Part shown: piece after piece, positions 28,352-37,034 of the stretch
Layout of the letters: the number at the start of each line of letters is the position of its first letter
Numbering within the stretch: the first letter of the stretch is position 1
From: Streptantibioticus parmotrematis
GTDB taxonomy: Bacteria > Actinomycetota > Actinomycetes > Streptomycetales > Streptomycetaceae
NCBI RefSeq assembly: GCF_019890615.1
Contig: NZ_JAINVZ010000008.1
Coordinates: 186,001 to 250,000, forward strand
DNA length: 64,000 nt
Direction of reading: 5' to 3'
Program-made: the position numbers and the translations under genes
Notes under the pieces: model-generated
What the model was told of the DNA's origin: nothing
Databases searched by the model: none
What the model saw: only the letters and a program-made list of their open reading frames with translations

Positions 28352-29584
28352 ATGGACGGTCGGGCGGAACCCGTGCGGCCCACGGTCATGGCCCCGTTGG
28401 ACGCCATGCTGTGGCGACTACAGCGGCAAGCGCCGCACCGTACCGGCATCGCGGGGTTCGCCCATCTCGACGGCGTCGTCGAACGCGAGGACATGCTCGC
28501 GTACCACCGCGACCTGGTGCGACGGCACCCCCGGCTGACCTGCCGCGCCACCGGCCACCGACGCCCTCGGTGGCAACCCGACCCGGCCTTCTCCCTCGAC
28601 CGCCACACCACCTCCATCACCCTCTCCCGTGACGCCCCTCCACACCAACTGGCTTCCCTGACCGCCCACTTGATCGGCACCCCGCTGCCCACCGACGCTC
28701 CGCCATGGCACGCCTACGTCATCAATCAGTCAGGGGAAGGGGCGGGCCGGGCGGTCTATCTGTTCAAGACCGCGCACGCGCTCGCGGACGGCCTGCGGCT
28801 GATCGAACTCGTCCAGGGCCGCCGCCCGGAGCCCGGGGGCACCGCCTCGTCCTGGCAACCCGCACCGGCCCCCGTCGGCCCGCGCGTCAGGGCTGAACTG
28901 TGGGCCCGCACGGCCCTCCAGGCCCTCCGGGCACCCGGCAACGGCACCCCCTCCAGCGGCTCGCGCCACCACGCGTTCTTCACGTTCCCCAAGGAACGCA
29001 TCGCGTCGGCGGCCGCCACCGCGGGCTGTTCGGGCAACCACGTCCTGCTGTGCTCGGTCGCCCGGGGCGTGGCACGGCTCGACCCGCACGGCCCGCACCA
29101 GGTCAGAGGGCTCACCGTGGTGGGAGACCCCCATCTCCCGGACGCGCGGGCCGGCAACGGGGTCACCTTCGCCAGCGTCACCCTCCCCGGCGCCGACCAA
29201 GAGCCGCGGGCCGCGCTTCGTGCCACCCGTGCGGCCGTCGAGGCCTCCGGCGGACGGCGCCCGCCCGATGTCGCCGCGCTGGCGGCCACGTTGGCCGGCG
29301 CCCTGCCCACCCGTGCCGTCTCCGCAGGACTCGACTTCTTCGTCGGCCGACACGCCTTCATGGCCTCCAACGTGCCCGCCGGACGGGCCCCGTTCACCGT
29401 CGCCGGACGCACGGTGCTGCAACTGTTCGGCGTAGCACCGCTGTTCGGCGGCGCCCTCATGGTGACGATGGTCTCGTACCGCGACACCTGCCACTTCTCA
29501 CTCGCCGCCGACCCGGCGCACGTGGCCGACGTCGACGAACTCGCCGAGGGCGTCCGCGACGCCCTGTCCGAGATCTGCGCCTGA
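28352..29584 (+). CDS. WS/DGAT-like acyltransferase
   Basis: 410 residues from ATG 28352 with GGGAGGA upstream. It has the condensation-type fold of wax ester synthase/diacylglycerol acyltransferases: N-terminal MAPLDAMLWRL, active-site KTAHALADGLRLIELV, and the C-terminal substrate wall with NVPAGRAPFTVAG and VSYRDTCHFSL. The family motif HHxxxDG is degenerate here (AHALADG): the second, catalytic His and the DG are kept while the first His is Ala. It follows the terpene synthase and P450 in the same direction, so a hydroxylated terpene is a plausible acyl acceptor, though storage-lipid function is also possible. Confidence 0.82.
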   Translation: MDGRAEPVRPTVMAPLDAMLWRLQRQAPHRTGIAGFAHLDGVVEREDMLAYHRDLVRRHPRLTCRATGHRRPRWQPDPAFSLDRHTTSITLSRDAPPHQLASLTAHLIGTPLPTDAPPWHAYVINQSGEGAGRAVYLFKTAHALADGLRLIELVQGRRPEPGGTASSWQPAPAPVGPRVRAELWARTALQALRAPGNGTPSSGSRHHAFFTFPKERIASAAATAGCSGNHVLLCSVARGVARLDPHGPHQVRGLTVVGDPHLPDARAGNGVTFASVTLPGADQEPRAALRATRAAVEASGGRRPPDVAALAATLAGALPTRAVSAGLDFFVGRHAFMASNVPAGRAPFTVAGRTVLQLFGVAPLFGGALMVTMVSYRDTCHFSLAADPAHVADVDELAEGVRDALSEICA

Positions 29585-29678
29585 CCGGTACCTCACACCG
29601 GTGCTCCATCCCGTTCCATCCCATCGCTCATCGCCCAGGAAAGACATCGCCCAGGAAGACATGGCCCAGGAGGAAGAC

Positions 29679-29909
29679 ATGGCCCAGCCCCGCCACGACT
29701 GGTGGCTCTCCCGCATCGTGGACACCGTCATCGACGAGACCCGCGTGGTCGTCGACGAAACCCTCGACCGCGTCCGCGACGCCGAGCACGACATCCGCCG
29801 CGGGCTGACCCGGCTGGTGGAGGGCGAACGGCACCACCACCCCGGCCACCCCGACTCGTCGGCGTCGCAGGCCACTTCGCCCACCGACGACCAGCAGCCC
29901 ACGGGCTGA
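29679..29909 (+). CDS. Small acidic/charged protein, paired with ABC1 kinase
   Basis: 76 residues from ATG 29679, five bases after AGGAGG; two earlier in-frame ATGs lie in a duplicated CAGGAAGACAT stretch. The first 50 residues form a predicted charged helix (IVDTVIDETRVVVDETLDRV, then DAEHDIRRGL), followed by a His- and Ser-rich tail. It ends 9 bases before the ABC1 gene. A second small protein with a related IVDDTKEFLDDIIDAF helix occurs at 61916-62194, also next to ABC1-type genes. I do not recognise a family; a role as partner of the ABC1 kinase is inferred from recurrence of the pair. Confidence 0.65.
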   Translation: MAQPRHDWWLSRIVDTVIDETRVVVDETLDRVRDAEHDIRRGLTRLVEGERHHHPGHPDSSASQATSPTDDQQPTG

Positions 29910-29918
29910 CGGAAGAAG

Positions 29919-31475
29919 GTGACCCGCCGCACCCACCCCGAAGGCACCCCCCGCACACCCTCGCCCCGCCTGCGCGCCGCGATCCGCACTCTGGTGGCCG
30001 TCCTGGCGCCGGGCGGAGGCGCTTCGGACGTGGAGGGGAGCGCTCCGGAGCGGGGCGGAGGCGGCGCGGACGACAGCGGAGGCGTCCGGGCGGCGCGCGA
30101 GCAGCGGCGTGCCCGCGCGCTCAGAGAAGGACTGGAGTCACTCGGCCCGTTCTGGATCAAGGTCGGCCAGATGCTGGCCACCCGTCCCGACCTGGTGTCG
30201 GAACCCGTGACGCGCGAACTGCGGCGGCTGCACGACCACGCCGCGCCCCAGCCCTTCGCCACCTACAGCGGGGTCCTGCGGGAGGAACTGGGAACACGCT
30301 GGGAGCGGATGTTCCGCTCCGTCGATCCCGAGCCGCTGGGCACCGCGTCCCTCGCCCAGGCGCACGCGGCGGTGCTGCGCGACGGGCGCCCGGCCGTCGT
30401 CAAGATCCAGCGACCCGGCGTCGACGTGCTGATGACGCACGACATGCGGCTCCTGCGGCGCGCCGCCTCCCTCACCACCACGGCGGTGCCGGCCCTGGGG
30501 CGCGTGGTGGACCTGCGCGCCACGCTCGACGTCCTGTTCGACGCGATGGTGCCCGAACTGGACTTCACCCGTGAGGCCGCCAACATGGAGGCCGCCCGCC
30601 CCACGCTGAGCCGCTTCCCCTGCTTGCGCGTGCCGGACGTCTATCACGCCTCCCGCCGCGTCCTCGTCCAGAGCACGGCACCCGGCACCGCCGTCCTCGA
30701 CCTGCCCGAGGCCACCCTCACCCAGCGTCAACGTACCGCCATCGGCGCGGACTTGATCGCCTGGATGCACCGCGGCTACTTCGTCGACCACTTCTTCCAC
30801 GCCGACCCCCACCCCGGCAACATCCTCGTCCACACCGACGGCACCGCCACCGTCATCGACTGGGGCATGGTCGGCCGCGTCGACCGCCGCACCGGCACCG
30901 CCATCCTGCTCGTCCTGCTCAACCTCGCGCTCAACGACGGCCAAGGCGTGGCGCGTGCCTGGCTGGAGACCTGCCGGCTCACCCCGCGCTCCGACGTCCC
31001 GGGCTTCACGGCCGACGTGACCGCGATGGTGCCCCGGCTCGCCGCCGCGTCCCTGGCCGAACTGGACTTCGGCCAGGCCCTGACCCAGGTCATGCGGCGC
31101 ACCGCCCGGCGGCACATCCAGGTCAACCCGGCCGTCGCGGTGCTCGGCAAGTCCTTCGCCAACATCGACGGCTCCGTACGGGCCATCGCACCGGGACTCC
31201 ACGTCGACGACGTCGTCCGGGACAACCTCGCGGCCGTCCTCGCCGACCTGGCGCGGCAACGACTCGACCCCGTGCACATCGGCCGGGCGGCCCTGACGTC
31301 CCTGCTCGCCCTCGACGACCTCATGCCGGAATCCCACGCCCTCCTGCACGGCCGACCGGTCACCACACCACCAGAGCCCACCCGTGAAGCCGCCCCGAAC
31401 CAGGCGCTGCGCCGCGTGGCCGCCGTCGCCGTCGCCGCGTACCTCCTGCGCAGACGCCGCGACCGCCCGACGTGA
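29919..31475 (+). CDS. ABC1/UbiB-family atypical protein kinase
   Basis: 518 residues from GTG 29919, overlapping GGAAGAAG. ABC1 signature KxGQ extension (FWIKVGQMLATRPD), Ala-rich loop LGTASLAQAH in place of the Gly-rich loop, the catalytic Lys in AVVKIQRPG, ExD-type ELDFTREAANME, catalytic HADPHPGNILV and the metal Asp in VIDWGMVGR. A final Ala/Arg-rich segment (VAAVAVAAYLLRRRRD) may be a membrane anchor. UbiB-like proteins act in quinone and isoprenoid lipid metabolism in membranes, so presence in a terpene locus fits. Paralogue of the gene at 54303-55808 and of a remnant near 62.7-63.1 kb. Confidence 0.9.
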   Translation: MTRRTHPEGTPRTPSPRLRAAIRTLVAVLAPGGGASDVEGSAPERGGGGADDSGGVRAAREQRRARALREGLESLGPFWIKVGQMLATRPDLVSEPVTRELRRLHDHAAPQPFATYSGVLREELGTRWERMFRSVDPEPLGTASLAQAHAAVLRDGRPAVVKIQRPGVDVLMTHDMRLLRRAASLTTTAVPALGRVVDLRATLDVLFDAMVPELDFTREAANMEAARPTLSRFPCLRVPDVYHASRRVLVQSTAPGTAVLDLPEATLTQRQRTAIGADLIAWMHRGYFVDHFFHADPHPGNILVHTDGTATVIDWGMVGRVDRRTGTAILLVLLNLALNDGQGVARAWLETCRLTPRSDVPGFTADVTAMVPRLAAASLAELDFGQALTQVMRRTARRHIQVNPAVAVLGKSFANIDGSVRAIAPGLHVDDVVRDNLAAVLADLARQRLDPVHIGRAALTSLLALDDLMPESHALLHGRPVTTPPEPTREAAPNQALRRVAAVAVAAYLLRRRRDRPT

Positions 31476-31606
31476 CCCCGGGGCCACGGTGGGAACGAGG
31501 CGGTCATCGGCGGCTCACGGCCGTGTCAGGCAGGAGCCCCCGCGTGGCCTCGTGGAGTGCCGAGCATCTGAATCCGCCGCAGGCACCGGTGCGTTGGAGA
31601 AGTCGG

Positions 31607-32011
31607 TCAGCGTCGGCCGTGGTGTTCGTGGTGTTCGTGGTGTCGGTGTGGTGGACGGTGTGGCACGGGGTAGCGGGGTTGTTCCAGGGTGTGGAGCAGG
31701 GCGGGCAGGCAGGTGACGAGGACGTGCTCGGCTTTGGAGTACGAGGTGGATCCGACCCATAGCCGCCATGTCTCGGGGCGGTCCGGTCCCTCGGGCAGGA
31801 GGGGGCGTACGGGGCGGGGCGCGTGTGCGGCGTGTGCGGGGACGCGTGCGGCGGCCATGAGGTCCAGGAGGGGATCGACGACGCGTACGTCGACGTCGGC
31901 GATGGGGGCCCAGGAGGGCGCCGTCAGGCCGTTGCCGTGGCCGGTGGGCGGCAGCCAGGCGGGGGCGAACGCGGTGCTCGCGGTGGATCGGGAGGGGGAC
32001 GTCGCGGCCAT
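31607..32011 (-). CDS. Conserved hypothetical protein
   Basis: 134 residues from ATG 32011, six bases after AAGGAGG, which is strong evidence for the start. Middle part reads PSWAPIADVDVRVVDPLLDLM and ends with WVGSTSYSKAEHVLVTCLPAL; the C-terminus is a HRPPHRHHEHHEHH-type His tail. The body looks like a small soluble actinobacterial protein family that I cannot name. The His/Glu tail could bind metal. It stands alone in its orientation, with the 3' end facing the ABC1 gene. Confidence 0.65.
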   Translation of the reverse strand: MAATSPSRSTASTAFAPAWLPPTGHGNGLTAPSWAPIADVDVRVVDPLLDLMAAARVPAHAAHAPRPVRPLLPEGPDRPETWRLWVGSTSYSKAEHVLVTCLPALLHTLEQPRYPVPHRPPHRHHEHHEHHGRR

Positions 32012-32347
32012 GACCGGCCTCCTTCGCATCAGGAGCAGGAGCCATTGGCCGGTCGGCGAGTTCGTCACCCGGGCGGGGTGATCGCGGCGGGGTCCAGCGC
32101 CGCGCGGCGACAGGTACCGCGTCTCCAGCGTAAGCCCGTCGGCACGGCAAGGCACCGGTCGGTCCGGGGGCGGCGCGCCCTCATTTCCGCCGGATGGTGC
32201 GCTCACGCTTGCCCCACACCCCGCGAGCCCGGGAGAATGGGATTCCGTGGCGATGAGGCTCGCCCGAACCGCGGTGGTGTGCTCGTCGCCATTCGCCGCT
32301 GATGGCCTCTACCGGCAGTCCCGCACGTGATCACGCGAGGAGTCGGC
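32012..32347. other. 336-base divergent intergenic region
   Basis: Lies between the hypothetical gene (leftward) and the Nudix gene (rightward). It includes AGGAGG for the former near 32018-32023 and GAGGAG for the latter. No gene, repeat or clear operator was seen. Confidence 0.4.
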
Positions 32348-32839
32348 ATGAGGATGCATGAGGACGTCGAGCTGCGCTGTTCCACGATTCTGTTCCATGA
32401 ACGCACGGTGTTGCTGGTGCACCGCACCGTGCGAGGTCTCGACGACTGGGTGCTGCCGGGCGGCACACCCCGGCCGGGTGAGTCCATGGCGTCCTGCGCC
32501 CGCCGGGAGACCAGGGAGGAGACCGGCCTGGCGGTCGAGCCGACGCGGGTGGCCTTCGTCCTGGAGGCGACCGATCCGGACAGCGGACGGCGGACCGTCG
32601 ACCTGGTCTTCGACACCGACAGCACCGCGCGCGGCCAGGTGGCGCGGTGCCTCGAGCCTGGCATGGAGCCGCGGTTCGTGCCGTTCACCGAGTTGCGCGA
32701 GCTGCGGTTGCGGCCACCGCTCGCGGGACACCTTCCGGGGTTCTTCACCCGCAGGCTCGACCGGTACGCCCCCTACCTGGGCAACCTGTGGCGTCCGCCC
32801 GACGACTCCCCGGACGCCTTCGCCGGGGCACCGCTCTGA
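32348..32839 (+). CDS. Nudix hydrolase
   Basis: 163 residues from ATG 32348, six bases after GAGGAG; a GTG at 32327 is in frame but lacks a site. The complete Nudix box is visible, GTPRPGE then REETREETGL-like spacing (GX5EX7REUXEEXGU, with RETREETGL). The N-terminal ELRCSTILFHERTVLLVHR and VLPGG are typical. Substrate is a nucleoside diphosphate linked to X and cannot be specified; it could be a sanitising or sugar-nucleotide hydrolase. It precedes an inorganic pyrophosphatase gene. Confidence 0.88.
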   Translation: MRMHEDVELRCSTILFHERTVLLVHRTVRGLDDWVLPGGTPRPGESMASCARRETREETGLAVEPTRVAFVLEATDPDSGRRTVDLVFDTDSTARGQVARCLEPGMEPRFVPFTELRELRLRPPLAGHLPGFFTRRLDRYAPYLGNLWRPPDDSPDAFAGAPL

Positions 32840-33013
32840 CTCACCGACCGGCCACCGGCGCCGGTCCCGGAGGTGGGCGCTCGGACGAACCCCCGTGCGG
32901 CGGCTGATAGCGTACGGCTGCGCGAGTCTCGCGTACCCGGTGATGGGGCTCACCGCGAACCGCGGCAATCCGCCGCTGACGGTCCCTGGTGTGAACGACG
33001 GCCAGGAGGAGAC

Positions 33014-33520
33014 GTGTCAGAACTGTTCGACGTGGTGGTGGAGATCCCGCAGGGTTCCCGCAACAAGTACGAGATGGACCACGAGACAGGGCGCATTCGG
33101 CTGGACCGGCTGTTGTTCACCTCGACCAAGTACCCGTCCGACTACGGTTTCGTCGACGGCGCCCTGGGGCGCGACGGAGACCCGCTGGACGCCCTGGTGC
33201 TGGTGGGCGAACCCACCTTCCCCGGCTGTGTGATCCTCTGCCGCGCGGTGGCGATGTTCTGCATGACGGACGAACACGGGCCGGACGACAAGGTGTTGTG
33301 CGTCCCGGCGCACGACCCGCGCTACGCAGAGATCCGGGACATCGGCGACATCTCCCGGTTCGACCAGCTGGAGATCACCCACTTCTTCGAGGTCTACAAG
33401 GACCTGGAACCCGGCAAGTCCGTGGAGGGATCGCACTGGGAGGGCCGCGACAGCGCCTACCGGGAGATCGAGGCGTCCCGCGAACGCGCCCGGCGCGACG
33501 CGGCACACCACCACGCCTAG
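33014..33520 (+). CDS. ppa: Inorganic pyrophosphatase, family I
   Basis: 168 residues from GTG 33014, after AGGAGGA. Hydrolyses pyrophosphate to phosphate in the cytoplasm. Family I motifs: IPQGSRNKYEMD, YPSDYGFVDG, and the metal-binding DGDPLDALVLV, followed by DKVLCVPAHDPRY and a KSVEGSHWEG stretch near the C-terminus. Length and motifs are those of the hexameric bacterial enzyme. Ends in a His-rich tail. It converges on the LacI gene across a strong hairpin. Confidence 0.93.
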   Translation: MSELFDVVVEIPQGSRNKYEMDHETGRIRLDRLLFTSTKYPSDYGFVDGALGRDGDPLDALVLVGEPTFPGCVILCRAVAMFCMTDEHGPDDKVLCVPAHDPRYAEIRDIGDISRFDQLEITHFFEVYKDLEPGKSVEGSHWEGRDSAYREIEASRERARRDAAHHHA

Positions 33521-33602
33521 ATGCGGACAGGCGTCAGGTCGGACGGCAGGCCGGATGCCAGGTCGCACGCCGGTGGCGTCAACCCTGAGCGCGCGGTGTC
33601 CG

Positions 33603-33628
33603 GGCGGGCGGGGCACGACTCGCCCGCC
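33603..33628. terminator. Hairpin terminator between ppa and LacI-type gene
   Basis: Perfect 8-base stem GGCGGGCG / CGCCCGCC with a 10-base loop, in the gap between two convergent stops; probably serves both strands. Confidence 0.6.
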
Positions 33629-33675
33629 GCTCGTCGTCACCGTGGGCCGAAGGCTCCTGGGCACGTCCCGCTCGG

Positions 33676-34743
33676 TCAGTGACCGGCCTGGCCCGGGCGT
33701 GCCGCCACGTCTGTCGGGCGGAGGGCCGGACCTGTGGTGCTTTCGCGCGGCACGAGCCGGTGCGGTGCCCACAGTTCGGCCGGTGGCTCGTCCGGACGAT
33801 CGCCCAGCCGGGCGATGAGCCGGTCGACGGCCAGTCGGGCGATCGTGGCCTTGTCCGGTGAGACCGTGGTCAGCGTCGGCGTGTGGTAGCGCCCGGCTTC
33901 GATGTCGTCGAACCCGGCGACCGCGATGTCGTCCGGCACCCGGACGCCGCGCGACAACAGGGTCCGCAGAGCGCCGAGCGCGAGCAGGTCGTTGTAACAG
34001 AACACGGCGTCCGGCGGGCCGTCCGGGTGGTCGAGCAGCGCGGCCATGGCCCGGGCGCCGTCCGCGTGGTGGAAACGCCGGGTGCCGACGATCAGCGACT
34101 CGTCCACCTCCCTTCCGTGGTCGGCGTGCGCCTGACGGTAGCCGCGGGTGCGCAGTTGGGCGGTCTCACCGGTCTCGTACGGTTGGTCGCCCACCGCGGC
34201 GACCCGGGTGCGGCCGAGGCCGAGCAGGTGGCCGGTCGCCTCACGGGCTGCCGTGACGTTGTCGATCGCCACGTGGTCGTAGCGGCTGTCGGCGATCCGC
34301 TCGCCGAGCAGGACCAGCGGTGCGGACGCGTCGCGGTCGGCCAGGTCGGCGGGGGAGAGGGCCAGGGGGCTGAGGATCACCCCGTCGAAGAGGGCGGCGC
34401 TCGCGCCACGCGTGATCAGTTCCCGTTCGCGGTCCGGTTCGCCGTCGGTCTGGTCGATCACCACCGTGTATCCGTGGTGTCGGGCCGTGGTGACGACGGC
34501 GCGGGCGAGTTCGGAGAAGTACGGCACGTCGAGTTCGGGCACGACCAGTGCGAGCATCCCGGTGCGGCCCTGCTTGAGGTTGCGTGCGAGGAGGTTGGGC
34601 CGGTAGTCGAGTTCGGCCACCGCCTTCTCGACCCGCGAACGGGTCTCGTCCGACACGGGCGCGTACCCGTTCACGACGTTCGACACGGTGCGGATGGACA
34701 CACCCGCCCGGGCCGCCACGTCACGCAGCCGCGAGGTGGCCAT
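33676..34743 (-). CDS. LacI-family transcriptional regulator
   Basis: 355 residues from ATG 34743. N-terminal HTH RLRDVAARAGVSIRTVSNVVNG with the hinge helix NLLARNLKQGRTG, then a periplasmic-binding-protein-like sugar sensor (ALVVPELDVPYFSELARAV, DGVILSPLA, FCYNDLLALGALR, DDIAVAGFDD). It is the last gene of the leftward sugar locus; its own upstream region holds TGCAACGATGCA, one base from the perfect palindromes before the sialidase-like gene. It is therefore the probable repressor of that locus, with a glycan-derived sugar as inducer. Confidence 0.93.
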   Translation of the reverse strand: MATSRLRDVAARAGVSIRTVSNVVNGYAPVSDETRSRVEKAVAELDYRPNLLARNLKQGRTGMLALVVPELDVPYFSELARAVVTTARHHGYTVVIDQTDGEPDRERELITRGASAALFDGVILSPLALSPADLADRDASAPLVLLGERIADSRYDHVAIDNVTAAREATGHLLGLGRTRVAAVGDQPYETGETAQLRTRGYRQAHADHGREVDESLIVGTRRFHHADGARAMAALLDHPDGPPDAVFCYNDLLALGALRTLLSRGVRVPDDIAVAGFDDIEAGRYHTPTLTTVSPDKATIARLAVDRLIARLGDRPDEPPAELWAPHRLVPRESTTGPALRPTDVAARPGQAGH

Positions 34744-34806
34744 GGACCTTCTTCCCTCCGAGGGCGGAGACGCCGGAACGGTTCGGCGTCCGGTGATTCA
34801 GCGTAT

Positions 34807-34818
34807 TGCAACGATGCA
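34807..34818. promoter_or_regulatory. LacI operator TGCAACGATGCA
   Basis: Twelve bases, one mismatch from the perfect palindrome TGCAACGTTGCA found twice upstream of the sialidase-like gene; it lies 64 bases upstream of the LacI start. Confidence 0.65.
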
Positions 34819-34894
34819 CAGGCGGCAACGCGCCCCGGATGCCGCGGCGCGGCGGGACCCCGCCGAAGCGGGACCGCCGCACCGGCGGCACACG

Positions 34895-36964
34895 TCAGGC
34901 GATCCGTACGTCCACGCAGGAGCGGCCGGCCACCTCGCCGCCGGACACCACCAGCAGGTGCAACCGCGCAGCTGTCGCACCGTCAGGAACGCGACCTGTC
35001 ACGGAGATCGGCTCACTGAGGCGGAAGGGCTCCACCCGGGTCGTGTGAAGCGCCACCGCGTCCACCGCTGCCCGCCGGGCGAGGTCGGTGTCCAGGTCGC
35101 CGAGCGACGGACCCCACACGGGCACCACCGCGGCGTCGATCACGGCGGCGCCGTGGTGGGAGACGCGCACCGTGAAGTCCACCGTGCGGTCCGGCCCCGC
35201 GGTCAGGTCGTGGCCCGGGGCGAACGGCTCGACATCGGGAACGAGGACGGTGGCCGCGTTGATCGTGTGCGGCGGGTTGCCACCGTCGTCCTTGCGGCCT
35301 CGGTCGAAGGCGTGGACGCCCGCCATCTCGTGCTCCACGTCGTACAGTTCGGTCCACACATAGCCGGACAGGCTGTCGTGTCGGCGCAGTTCGAGGGTCT
35401 GCCAGCGCATGTTCCACCCGCGCTCGACGCTCGTCTTCCCGCCGCCGAACTCGCTGTTGAGGTTGGGGACCTCGGGAGCCGGACCGCCGTCGGCCATCAC
35501 CAGCTTCTCCACCACCCGGCCGGGACCGAGACCGACGGGGAAGCTCTTGGCTCCGTCGGCCAGCAGCGCGCGGACCTTGACCGACCAGCCCGCGGGCGTC
35601 TCGTCGTAGACGTGCCAGTCCACCAGGTCGGTGGTCACGTGCGCCCAACCGGAGTTGTCCACCACCGGCCGCGTCCGGTCCAGCGAGGTGAGCCGGTCGT
35701 AGGCGCGGTGGACCGCGTCCTGCTTGTCGGGGTCGCCGGGCACGTCCCAGTCCAGTCCCCACTCCTCGTTGTACAGGCCCCAGATGACGACGCTCGGATG
35801 GTTGCCGTCCCGGTGGACCATCGGCTCGATCTGCGCCTCGAAGCGGGCCGCCGCCTCGGCGCTGAAGCGTCCGGTGCTCGCAGGTTCCGCCCACACCAGC
35901 ATGCCCACGCGGTCGGCGTGGTGCAGGAAGCGCGGGTCCTCCAGCTTCAGGTGCTTGCGGACCAGGTTGAACCCGGCGTCGCGGGCCAGCGCCAGGTCCG
36001 TCACGAACGCCTCGTCGTCCGGCGCGGTCATTCCGGTACGCGGCCAGTACCCCTGGTCCAACACGCCCCGGACGTAGAGGGGTTCGCCGTTGAGGAGCAA
36101 CCGGGTGCCGTCCGCCTCGATCCGGCGCAGGCCGGTCGACGTGCCCACCCGGTCGGTGCCGTCCGCCGACTCCAGCGTGACGCCCACCTCGTACAGATAC
36201 GGGTCGTCGGGGTGCCACAGGCGCGGTTCCCGTACCGGCAGCCGAAGCGTGACGGTCCCTTCGGCGTCCTCCACCACGGCGGTGACCGGTGGCTCGCCGG
36301 GTGTCGTCACCGTCAGCCGCGAGCCCGTGGCGGACGGCCCGGCGACGGTGACGGCGACCGTGATGCCGTCGAGCGTGTCGTCGGGCGTCAGGGCGACCCG
36401 GGTCAGATGGGTGGCGGGCCGGGCCTCCAGCCACACTGGCTGCCAGATGCCGCTGGTGGGAGTGAACGCGCAGTCGTCGTAGTCGTCCCGCGGGATGCTG
36501 CGCTGCTTGCCGTGGACGATCTCGCGCTTGTCGACCGGCGCCCACACGCGCACCAGCAACGACGCGGTGGCGCGGCCGCCGAGCGCCTCGGTGATGTCGA
36601 ACTCGAAGGGGATGTACCCGCCTTCGTGTGCGCCGACCGCGGTGCCGTCCACCCAGACCTCGGCCCGGTGGTGCACGGCGCCGAAGTGCAGCACGACGCG
36701 CTGTCCGTGCCACTGCGCCGGGACCGTGATGGTGCGGTGGTACCAGCCGTGTTCCAGCCAGTGGGCGCCGACGCCGGACGCCTCGGTCTCCCAGGCGAAC
36801 GGCACGGTGATGTGGTCGGGCCACGTCCGGTCCGCGTCGGCCGGCTGCCGGGCGGTGGTCGTCCCGGCCGGGTCTCCGGCGAAATCCCACGTCCCGTTGA
36901 GGCTCAGCCAGGTGTGCGAGCGGTCGAAATGGGGTCGGGGGTACTCGGAACGGAACACTGTCAC
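34895..36964 (-). CDS. Glycoside hydrolase family 2 (beta-galactosidase/glucuronidase-like)
   Basis: 689 residues from GTG 36964, six bases after GGAG. Order: sugar-binding jelly roll (LSLNGTWDFAGDP, AEVWVDG, GGYIPFEFDIT), immunoglobulin-like domain, then the TIM barrel beginning LNGEPLYVRGVLDQGYWP. Acid/base Glu400 in YNEEWG and nucleophile Glu505 in NSEFGG are present. No signal peptide, so it acts in the cytoplasm on imported oligosaccharide. It is shorter than LacZ and closer to the YesZ/glucuronidase size class; beta-galactosidase, glucuronidase or mannosidase specificity cannot be separated by eye. Lies downstream of its transporter genes. Confidence 0.92.
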   Translation of the reverse strand: MTVFRSEYPRPHFDRSHTWLSLNGTWDFAGDPAGTTTARQPADADRTWPDHITVPFAWETEASGVGAHWLEHGWYHRTITVPAQWHGQRVVLHFGAVHHRAEVWVDGTAVGAHEGGYIPFEFDITEALGGRATASLLVRVWAPVDKREIVHGKQRSIPRDDYDDCAFTPTSGIWQPVWLEARPATHLTRVALTPDDTLDGITVAVTVAGPSATGSRLTVTTPGEPPVTAVVEDAEGTVTLRLPVREPRLWHPDDPYLYEVGVTLESADGTDRVGTSTGLRRIEADGTRLLLNGEPLYVRGVLDQGYWPRTGMTAPDDEAFVTDLALARDAGFNLVRKHLKLEDPRFLHHADRVGMLVWAEPASTGRFSAEAAARFEAQIEPMVHRDGNHPSVVIWGLYNEEWGLDWDVPGDPDKQDAVHRAYDRLTSLDRTRPVVDNSGWAHVTTDLVDWHVYDETPAGWSVKVRALLADGAKSFPVGLGPGRVVEKLVMADGGPAPEVPNLNSEFGGGKTSVERGWNMRWQTLELRRHDSLSGYVWTELYDVEHEMAGVHAFDRGRKDDGGNPPHTINAATVLVPDVEPFAPGHDLTAGPDRTVDFTVRVSHHGAAVIDAAVVPVWGPSLGDLDTDLARRAAVDAVALHTTRVEPFRLSEPISVTGRVPDGATAARLHLLVVSGGEVAGRSCVDVRIA

Positions 36965-37034
36965 GTGGGTCTCCAAAGGGGTGATCGGTTCGGCCGGCGT
37001 GCGGTCCGGGGCGGTGGACGTGGTGCGGTCCGGC

